From assembly GCA_027068615.1 (NCBI GenBank), contig JAMOQV010000039.1, forward strand, positions 1-10,808: a stretch of DNA of 10,808 bases, given 5' to 3'. Under the pieces are notes generated by a model. It searched no databases and was not told the origin of the DNA. It saw only the letters and a list, made by a program, of their open reading frames with translations. The position numbers were made by a program, and so were the translations under genes. The first letter of the stretch is position 1, and each line of letters starts with the position of its first letter. Shown one piece after another: positions 5,808-10,808 of the stretch. The stretch is from Helicobacteraceae bacterium. Lineage in GTDB: Bacteria; Campylobacterota; Campylobacteria; Campylobacterales; Sulfurimonadaceae.

Positions 5808-6518
5808 TTAATATTTAATTTTAGCTAAATAAAGTCCATTAGATGGAGCAGGTTTTATTTTATGATTTTTTTTGCAGTTTAGTTTATCTAAAATCTCTTT
5901 TTCATTTAGATTTAGTAAAGCAGATACCATAAATCTTATTTGACTTCTTAAAAAACCGTTGGCTTCAAAGTTTAGTATGATAAAGTCTTTATATTTGTAA
6001 GCAAAAGCTTTATATATAACTCTTGTTGTTGAGCTGATATCGCTACCTGTTTTCATAAAGTATCTAAAGTTGTGGTTACCTATAAAAAGTTTGATATTGT
6101 TTTGAATCTTATTAAAATCAACTTTATCTAAAAATGTTATAAAATCATTTTCAAAAGGGTTTGATTTTGTATTTTTAATTATGTAGCGATAAACTCTTTT
6201 TTTTGCTCCATATCTTGCATGAAAATCATCTTTTTCTTTTTTTATCTTTATGATAGATATAGATGGCGGTAGCATAGTGTTTAAAACTCTTTTTAGTTTA
6301 TGTAAATCTGACCAAAAAGGGGGTAGGTCTATATGACAAACTTGTCCAGTTGCATGAACACCTTTATCTGTTCTTCCACTTGCAACTATTTTTGAGTCAA
6401 TATTTATCTGTTTTAGAACTATTTGTAAGTTTCCAAGTATGGTATTTGAGGTCTCTTTTTGTTGTTGAGAACCTAAAAAGTGTGTGCCGTTATAGGCTAT
6501 AGTTAGTGAGCATCTCAT
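5808..6518 (-). CDS. truA: tRNA pseudouridine synthase A
   Basis: TruA converts uridines 38-40 of the tRNA anticodon arm to pseudouridine. The catalytic aspartate is D51 in SGRTDKGVHATGQV. Other family segments are AYNGTHFLGSQQQ at 8-20 (the usual GWQ is GSQ here), KKRVYRYII, NFRYFMKTGS and the C-terminal FEANGFLRSQIRFMVSALL. At 236 residues it is shorter than E. coli TruA (about 270) but complete. Its ATG overlaps the dgkA stop by 4 bases (ATGA), so it is translated from the same mRNA as the membrane genes. A 38-base gap separates it from the next gene. I see no separate promoter of quality in front of it. Confidence 0.95.
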   Translation of the reverse strand: MRCSLTIAYNGTHFLGSQQQKETSNTILGNLQIVLKQINIDSKIVASGRTDKGVHATGQVCHIDLPPFWSDLHKLKRVLNTMLPPSISIIKIKKEKDDFHARYGAKKRVYRYIIKNTKSNPFENDFITFLDKVDFNKIQNNIKLFIGNHNFRYFMKTGSDISSTTRVIYKAFAYKYKDFIILNFEANGFLRSQIRFMVSALLNLNEKEILDKLNCKKNHKIKPAPSNGLYLAKIKY

Positions 6519-6877
6519 AGGTATATATTATATAAAAGAGCAGACCAAATTATTACAAATAGAGTTATACTTAAAAACACAACAGTACTTCCAACATCCT
6601 TAGCTCGTTTTGCCATCTCATGATGTTCTAATGTTACCAAATCAACAACTCTCTCTATAGAGCTGTTTATAGTCTCAGCTATCAAAACACCCATAAGAGT
6701 TATAAATAATAAAGATTTTTCAACTATAGATGCATCTATATATAAGATAAATGGTATAAGAACCAATGCTAAAAGTATCTCTATCTTAAAAGAACTTTCA
6801 TTTTGTAAGATATCTTTTAATCCAGCAAGTGCATAAGATGTATTTTTAAATAGGTGGTATTTTGGTTGGTTTCTCAA
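6515..6877 (-). CDS. dgkA: Diacylglycerol kinase
   Basis: DgkA is a small trimeric inner-membrane kinase that phosphorylates diacylglycerol to phosphatidic acid using ATP. The 120-residue length matches the family. Active-site residues line up with E. coli DgkA minus one: E27 and E33 (NESSFKIE), E68 and N71 (AETINSSIE), E75, and D94 in AKRAKDVGS. Three membrane helices are visible (about 31-48, 53-70, 96-117). The start is TTG at 6877, overlapping the eptA-like stop by 4 bases (TTGA) with AAGGA 6 bases upstream. The first residues (RNQPKYHLFKNTSYALAGL) fit the usual DgkA amphipathic N-terminus, so no shorter start is needed. Placement after two headgroup transferases suggests that it recycles the diacylglycerol they release. 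Confidence 0.96.
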   Translation of the reverse strand: MRNQPKYHLFKNTSYALAGLKDILQNESSFKIEILLALVLIPFILYIDASIVEKSLLFITLMGVLIAETINSSIERVVDLVTLEHHEMAKRAKDVGSTVVFLSITLFVIIWSALLYNIYL

Positions 6878-8466
6878 TCTTTATCCTTAAGCATATCTAA
6901 ATCTTTTTTATAAACTTTTGTTTTTACATTAAACAAGCCTAACAAAGTGTGAAACAAGTTGTCTTGTGAAAACTCTTTATCTTGTTTATTTTCTAAAAGC
7001 TTGTAGTAGTTTTTATCATTTGACCAAAAAATAGATGCTATATGTTTTTGCTCATCTGGTGCCATAAAGTATGGTAATCCATGTAGATATATACCATGTT
7101 CTCCTAAACTTTCTCCATGGTCACTTATGTATAACATAGAAGTTTTGTACTGAGGATATTTTTTTAAAAGATTTATAGTTTTTGATAAAAAATAGTCTGT
7201 ATATAAAACAGCATTATCATAAGCATTGTTTATCTCCTCTTTGCTACACTTTTCTAGTTGATTTGTTTTACAAACAGGTGTGAACTTTTTAAACTCTTTT
7301 GTATATCTTTTATAGTAAGCTGGTCCGTGATTTCCCATCTGATGAAGAACTATAAGGATATTTTTCTTTTTAGAGTTTTTTATAAACTTATCTAAACCAA
7401 CTAGCATCCCCTCATCTCTACACTCTTCATCGCAGATAGGATTGTTTTTTGAACTTTTATAATCTTGATAACTAACCCTTGTAGCTACACCTTTAGAATC
7501 AGAGTTATTATCTCTCCAAAGTATCTCTATATCGTTAGTTTTATTTAGTATATCTAGTACATTTTCTGTATATTTACCTTTTTGATAATCATAATCATCT
7601 CTTTCAAATACACTAAACATACAAGGAACAGACTCAGCAGTAGAAGTACCACAAGAGTAAAAGTTAGAAAAGTTTATAATCTTTTCTTTTTTTAGCAAAG
7701 GGTTTGTTTCTTTGTTATAGCCATTTAGTGAAAGTTTGTTTGCACGAGTTGCTTCACCCACTACCATTATCACTAAGTTTGGTTTCTTATCTGTTGTTAC
7801 AATCTTAGCATCTTCACCTATTGTTTTTAATGTTTTATCTACAGTATTATATGTTTCATTTATGTATTTACCAGTTCCATATATCCAGTATGTAGGATTT
7901 GTATAGTATCTAAGTGGCTTATGTTCTCTGAAAAATGATGTATAAAACTTACTAAAACTAACAATCATTATGATAATGATAGCTAAAGATGATAGGATGA
8001 CTTTGAGTTTTAAAATCATCTCATCTTTAAGATTTTTACTATAATCAATCTTAGTTTGATAAACAATAAAAGAGGGTAATATACCTAAAAATACAACATA
8101 TAAAACTAACTTAATGCTAAGCAAATCCATACTCTCAGAGTAGTTTGTTTGCATCGTATTTCTTATCATATCACTATCTATGATAACACTATAGTTATTC
8201 ATAAAGTAGTTTGTAAAAGATGAAACCATAAGTGTTATGATAAGTATAGGTTTTGTTGTATATTTGGATGATACTAATGTAAATAAAAGTACTATAAAAG
8301 ATAAAAGTACAATAGTTAAGGAGATTATATATAGTATATTTATCCCTGAAAAACTATATACTTTTAGTGTATTTTGAAAAAAAGATACATTATCAAATAG
8401 TACAAAAAATATAGTTGTTGCTAGTATGAGTGTATATTGACTTATATGGTTTTTATATCTATTCAT
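6874..8466 (-). CDS. eptA: Phosphoethanolamine transferase, EptA/MCR type
   Basis: An inner-membrane enzyme of the alkaline-phosphatase superfamily that moves phosphoethanolamine from phosphatidylethanolamine to lipid A or another envelope acceptor. Five membrane helices (about 11-29, 42-65, 72-90, 116-137, 153-172) precede a periplasmic domain from about residue 225. Catalytic set: E238 (VVGEATRANKLSLNGY), nucleophile T276 in SCGTSTAESVPC, D449-H450 in YISDHGESLGEHG, plus H380 and H462. Six cysteines (C272/C282, C345/C349, C399/C407) match the three disulphides of EptA/MCR enzymes. The length of 530 is typical. In Campylobacter the equivalent enzyme, EptC, also modifies the flagellar rod protein and glycans, so the acceptor cannot be named from sequence. 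Its start overlaps the upstream gene stop by 8 bases. It is a chromosomal homologue; no mobile element surrounds it. Confidence 0.93.
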   Translation of the reverse strand: MNRYKNHISQYTLILATTIFFVLFDNVSFFQNTLKVYSFSGINILYIISLTIVLLSFIVLLFTLVSSKYTTKPILIITLMVSSFTNYFMNNYSVIIDSDMIRNTMQTNYSESMDLLSIKLVLYVVFLGILPSFIVYQTKIDYSKNLKDEMILKLKVILSSLAIIIIMIVSFSKFYTSFFREHKPLRYYTNPTYWIYGTGKYINETYNTVDKTLKTIGEDAKIVTTDKKPNLVIMVVGEATRANKLSLNGYNKETNPLLKKEKIINFSNFYSCGTSTAESVPCMFSVFERDDYDYQKGKYTENVLDILNKTNDIEILWRDNNSDSKGVATRVSYQDYKSSKNNPICDEECRDEGMLVGLDKFIKNSKKKNILIVLHQMGNHGPAYYKRYTKEFKKFTPVCKTNQLEKCSKEEINNAYDNAVLYTDYFLSKTINLLKKYPQYKTSMLYISDHGESLGEHGIYLHGLPYFMAPDEQKHIASIFWSNDKNYYKLLENKQDKEFSQDNLFHTLLGLFNVKTKVYKKDLDMLKDKD

Positions 8467-10357
8467 TTCTATTTAACCTGTGTTTATAAAGATAAGATGC
8501 ACTTTGAAAGTACATTATCGCTTCATCTCTTTGAGATTTTGAAGTTGGCATCTCTTTGTATTTTGTACTTCTTAGTTTTTTATCTATGATTTTAAAAGTT
8601 TTTACACTTTTATCTGGACTAAGGATTGTAATCTTATCATCTTTTACAAGTCCTAGTTTTTGGTATGTTCCTATTAATGCTCTTTGTTTAAAGTTTTTGT
8701 CTAGTATATCTTTACCATACATTTTACTCTCATAACTCCAGTTCATAAGTGAAAACAGAGTTGGCATAGCATCTATTTGAGATGCTAGTTTAGTAACTGT
8801 TTGTGGTTTTATGATACTTGGTGCATAAACAATAAAAGGGATTTTATATCTATAAAGTGGTAGGTCTTGTTTACCAGCACTTCCACCATTGTGGTCAGCT
8901 ATGATGATAAATATAGTATCTTTAAACCATGGTTTTTTAGATGCATTTTCTAAAAACTCATTTATAGAAAAGTCTGTGTATTTTACCCCACCATCACGAC
9001 CCTCATGAGATGGTATATCTATCTTACCATCTGGGTAAGTATATGGTCTATGGTTTGATGTGGTCATAATGAAGTTAAAAAATGGCTTTTTATCTTTGTA
9101 TGAGTTGTCAGCCTCTTTTATAGCTTTGTTAAAAAGGTCTTCATCACAAACGCCCCAAACATTTGAAAATGTTATCTCATCATCTTTAAAACTTAGTCTA
9201 TCTACTATATCAAATCCATTGTTTGAAAAGTAGTCGTTCATATTGTCAAAGTAGCCATGTCCAGCATAGATAAACTTACTCTCATAACCTCTATCTCTAA
9301 ACATAAAGCCAACTGAAAGCATATTGTGGTTGTCTGGTCTTTTTACGATGCTTCTACCTGGGGTTGGTGGAACACTAAGAGTTACAGCTTCCATACCTCT
9401 AACTGTTCTAGTTCCAGTTGCATAAAGGTTGTTGAAAAATAAAGATTTTTTTGTAAGATTGTCAAGATGTTTTGTAAGTCCTCTTTTATCGCCGTATATC
9501 CCCATATACTCAGCACTTAAACTCTCAACCATAACAAGCATCACATTGTATCTCTTCTCTTTACCTTGTTTTATGATGGAAAGTTTTGTTTTATCATCAA
9601 AACCCACCTCTTTTTTTAACTGTTTAAAAACTGTTTTTATATCGTTAGTTGCATAAAACTCATCATAGTCTAGTGTGTTGTTTCTAAAAGCAGAAAAAAG
9701 AGAGTAAAAACCATCTTTTGCTAGTTCGTTGTTGTACTGATTTTTAGAGATTTTTGATAAAGATTGTTCATTTAAGATGTTAAAAAAGAAAACAAGAGTA
9801 ACGATTAGCCCAGTTGCGATTTTTATCCTACTTGAAAAAGTTATATCCTCTTTAAAAGAGTTTTCTATCAGATTGTACTTTTTAAGTAACATAAAGATAC
9901 CAGTAGTTAGAACAAAGATAACACTTAAAAGAAGTGGGATAGGGTAGGACTCTAAGATATTGTTTATAACTTCGTGTGTATAAACTAAGTAATCAACTGC
10001 GATAAAGTTAAATCTTTTTCCAAACTCATCCCAAAAAAACCACTCCGAAAAACCATTAAATATAAGTATATAAGTCTGAACAAACACAACACCATACATA
10101 ATCTTTTTATGTATAGATGAGTTAAAAACTTTTTGAGGTATAAGAGCTAAGTAGATAACAAAAGGGCTTATATAGTATAAACTAGCAACAGTATCATAAA
10201 ACAAACCAGTTAGATATAGCTGTATAAAGTCCATAGGACCAATATCCACCAAAGAGATACTTTTAAGTAACAAAATAGTTCTTGTAATAAAACTTACAAA
10301 AATAAAAATAAAAATTAATAATACTGCTAAGTTAAAACGATTGTTTATTTTGAACAT
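8459..10357 (-). CDS. LTA synthase-family phosphoglycerol/phospholipid headgroup transferase
   Basis: A 632-residue polytopic protein of the LtaS/MdoB (sulfatase-fold) family. About five membrane helices lie in the first 200 residues (roughly 9-31, 42-60, 64-77/86-102, 138-157, 178-195). The sequence DEFGKRFNFIAVDYLVYTHE (110-129) is characteristic of the Gram-negative branch. The periplasmic catalytic domain shows E278 (VMVESLSAEYMG), the likely nucleophile T318 in ATGTRTVRGMEA, H436 in TSNHRPY, and D488-H489 in IIADHNGG. LtaS polymerises glycerol-phosphate from phosphatidylglycerol, and MdoB decorates periplasmic glucans. Lipoteichoic acid is not expected in this organism, so the acceptor is unknown. 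It heads the operon: AGGA lies 5 bases before the ATG, and a good promoter lies at 10386-10413. It is complete. Confidence 0.9.
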   Translation of the reverse strand: MFKINNRFNLAVLLIFIFIFVSFITRTILLLKSISLVDIGPMDFIQLYLTGLFYDTVASLYYISPFVIYLALIPQKVFNSSIHKKIMYGVVFVQTYILIFNGFSEWFFWDEFGKRFNFIAVDYLVYTHEVINNILESYPIPLLLSVIFVLTTGIFMLLKKYNLIENSFKEDITFSSRIKIATGLIVTLVFFFNILNEQSLSKISKNQYNNELAKDGFYSLFSAFRNNTLDYDEFYATNDIKTVFKQLKKEVGFDDKTKLSIIKQGKEKRYNVMLVMVESLSAEYMGIYGDKRGLTKHLDNLTKKSLFFNNLYATGTRTVRGMEAVTLSVPPTPGRSIVKRPDNHNMLSVGFMFRDRGYESKFIYAGHGYFDNMNDYFSNNGFDIVDRLSFKDDEITFSNVWGVCDEDLFNKAIKEADNSYKDKKPFFNFIMTTSNHRPYTYPDGKIDIPSHEGRDGGVKYTDFSINEFLENASKKPWFKDTIFIIIADHNGGSAGKQDLPLYRYKIPFIVYAPSIIKPQTVTKLASQIDAMPTLFSLMNWSYESKMYGKDILDKNFKQRALIGTYQKLGLVKDDKITILSPDKSVKTFKIIDKKLRSTKYKEMPTSKSQRDEAIMYFQSASYLYKHRLNRNE

Positions 10358-10385
10358 AATTATCCTATAAAATTTTTAATCCAAA

Positions 10386-10413
10386 AGTATATCTAAAATT
10401 TAGAAACAATCAA
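10386..10413 (-). promoter_or_regulatory. Candidate promoter of the large minus-strand operon
   Basis: Read on the minus strand, TTGATT (10413-10408) and TATACT (10391-10386) are spaced by 16 bases. The start point would be near 10380, giving a leader of about 22 bases that includes the ribosome-binding site of the LtaS-like gene. This is the best -35/-10 pair upstream of the operon. Confidence 0.5.
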
Positions 10414-10452
10414 GTGTTAAAGGATTTATGCATTTTAATAGGTTTTTTAAGC

Positions 10453-10502
10453 AATATTTTGTTTGTTATGTAAGAAAATAATCAAATAACAAACAAAATG
10501 TT
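10453..10502. repeat. 17-bp inverted repeat, AT-rich, 16-base spacer
   Basis: The arms at 10453-10469 and 10486-10502 are complementary: 14 bases match perfectly (10456-10469 with 10486-10499) and three further pairs include one G-U. The spacer is 10470-10485. It lies about 40 bases upstream of the operon's -35 element. There is no T-run directly after either arm, so it does not look like a normal terminator. It could be a protein-binding site or a cruciform/RNA hairpin. Confidence 0.7.
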
Positions 10503-10637
10503 AAGTTATCTTTTTATACAGTTTCTAACACACACTATATGTTTAAGGATAATATCTTTTTTTAGGATATAAGTATAAAAATATTGCAATTTGTCATATT
10601 TTATAAAAATAACACTTATAAGTTTTGTTGGTTATTT

Positions 10638-10666
10638 TTGTTGTTTGGTAAAATTTTGTGTATAAT
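10638..10666 (+). promoter_or_regulatory. Strong candidate sigma70 promoter reading out of the window
   Basis: TTGTTG (10638-10643) and a perfect TATAAT (10661-10666) are spaced by exactly 17 bases, the ideal arrangement. The -10 is preceded by TGTG, an extended -10-like context. The start point would be near 10673, inside the left arm of an 8-bp inverted repeat. The downstream gene is outside the window. Confidence 0.6.
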
Positions 10667-10667
10667 G

Positions 10668-10697
10668 TTGGTTGATAAATAGTTATGTGTCAACCAA
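10668..10697. repeat. 8-bp inverted repeat over the predicted transcription start
   Basis: TTGGTTGA (10668-10675) and TCAACCAA (10690-10697) are perfect inverted copies 14 bases apart, immediately after the -10 box. The placement suits a repressor operator or a 5'-end RNA hairpin. A further GTTGGTT lies upstream at 10627-10633, 40 bases from the copy at 10667-10673. Confidence 0.5.
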
Positions 10698-10720
10698 AGC
10701 ACCAAGCTTATGGTTAAGCA

Positions 10721-10786
10721 GTTTTTGCAAACAAAAACAATTTTAAAAAGATTAGTTTAAAAATATATTTGCTAACAGCAAACTAA
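10721..10786 (+). promoter_or_regulatory. Consecutive potential RNA hairpins in the right-edge leader
   Basis: The first hairpin is GTTTTTG (10721-10727) with CAAAAAC (10732-10738) around a 4-base loop. Then TTTGCT (10768-10773) can pair with AGCAAA (10777-10782). Alternatively TTAGTTT (10752-10758) can pair with AAACTAA (10780-10786), which shares bases with the second stem, so these two are mutually exclusive. A run of eight A residues follows. The stems are weak and their function is not known. Confidence 0.35.
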
Positions 10787-10808
10787 AAAAAACTTATCAG
10801 TTAGAAAG

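Larger units (their letters stand above)
10358..10808. other. Gene-free right-edge region
   Basis: About 450 very AT-rich bases without a credible protein gene. It contains a minus-strand promoter close to the LtaS-like gene, a long inverted repeat, a near-consensus + strand promoter and several short hairpins downstream of it. Only ORFs of 10-17 codons are present. Whatever the + strand promoter serves begins beyond the window. Confidence 0.7.

Noticed and set aside
7964..7980. Perfect 8+1+8 palindrome resembling a Fur box (ATCATTAT-G-ATAATGAT)
   Set aside because: It lies deep inside the eptA-like gene and encodes an Ile/Met-rich membrane helix (IIIIMI); repeated Ile codons explain the symmetry, and the half-sites are not in classical Fur arrangement near a promoter.
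9429..9656. 75-codon + strand open frame inside the LtaS-like gene
   Set aside because: It is antisense to the catalytic domain containing E278 and T318, with no promoter or ribosome-binding site of note.
10428..10481. 17-codon + strand ORF with AAGGA upstream
   Set aside because: It is too short, its composition gives no clear peptide type, it runs through the inverted-repeat arm, and nothing downstream is coupled to it.
10685..10760. Possible leader peptides (10 codons from 10685, 16 codons from 10710) after the right-edge promoter
   Set aside because: There is no ribosome-binding site, no run of a regulatory amino acid, and the downstream gene is unseen; an attenuator cannot be argued.
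10667..10808. rRNA operon leader
   Set aside because: The strong promoter and stems would fit, but I cannot find a boxA-like antitermination element or the start of 16S rRNA before the window ends.

Overview
The window looks like chromosomal DNA of a Campylobacterota (epsilonproteobacterial) species, possibly close to Sulfurimonas or Arcobacter. The basis is the low GC content, short gene overlaps, and an eptA-type gene directly followed by dgkA, an order I recall from Campylobacter. The genus is an inference; no rRNA is present to settle it.

Left part, + strand (1-2902): the C-terminal third to half of glycyl-tRNA synthetase beta subunit (glyS) runs in from the left edge. It is followed by a two-gene MNT nucleotidyltransferase/HEPN module of toxin-antitoxin type, visibly more AT-rich than its neighbours, with its own candidate promoter across the glyS stop. 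Next comes a stand-alone FAD oxidoreductase resembling the C-terminal oxidase half of the tRNA wobble-uridine enzyme MnmC.

Middle part (2899-4521): an unrecognised 244-residue protein (- strand) and an ElyC/YdcF-family envelope protein (+ strand) diverge from a 132-base gap that holds two perfect TATAAT boxes on opposite strands. The gap also encodes a 27-residue single-span membrane peptide whose stop overlaps the elyC start by one base. Both flanking gene pairs converge with overlapping 3' ends.

Right part, - strand (10357 down to 4501): six tightly packed genes in one apparent operon: an LtaS/MdoB-type phosphoglycerol transferase, an EptA/MCR-type phosphoethanolamine transferase, DgkA, TruA, a variant IscU/NifU-N scaffold protein, and a ferritin-like helical protein. 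The first three form a logical unit: both transferases would take headgroups from phospholipids and release diacylglycerol, which DgkA phosphorylates for reuse. The last two suggest iron or Fe-S handling.

Right edge (10358-10808): about 450 bases with no convincing gene. They contain the promoter for the large operon, a 17-bp inverted repeat, and a near-consensus + strand promoter whose predicted transcript is rich in potential stem-loops and runs out of the window.

I see no tRNA, rRNA, CRISPR array or insertion sequence. The most unusual items are the HEPN protein lacking the tyrosine modified in HepT, the stand-alone MnmC-like oxidase, the hidden small membrane ORF, the scaffold protein that keeps three cysteines but loses the usual Asp and His, and the structured right-edge leader.
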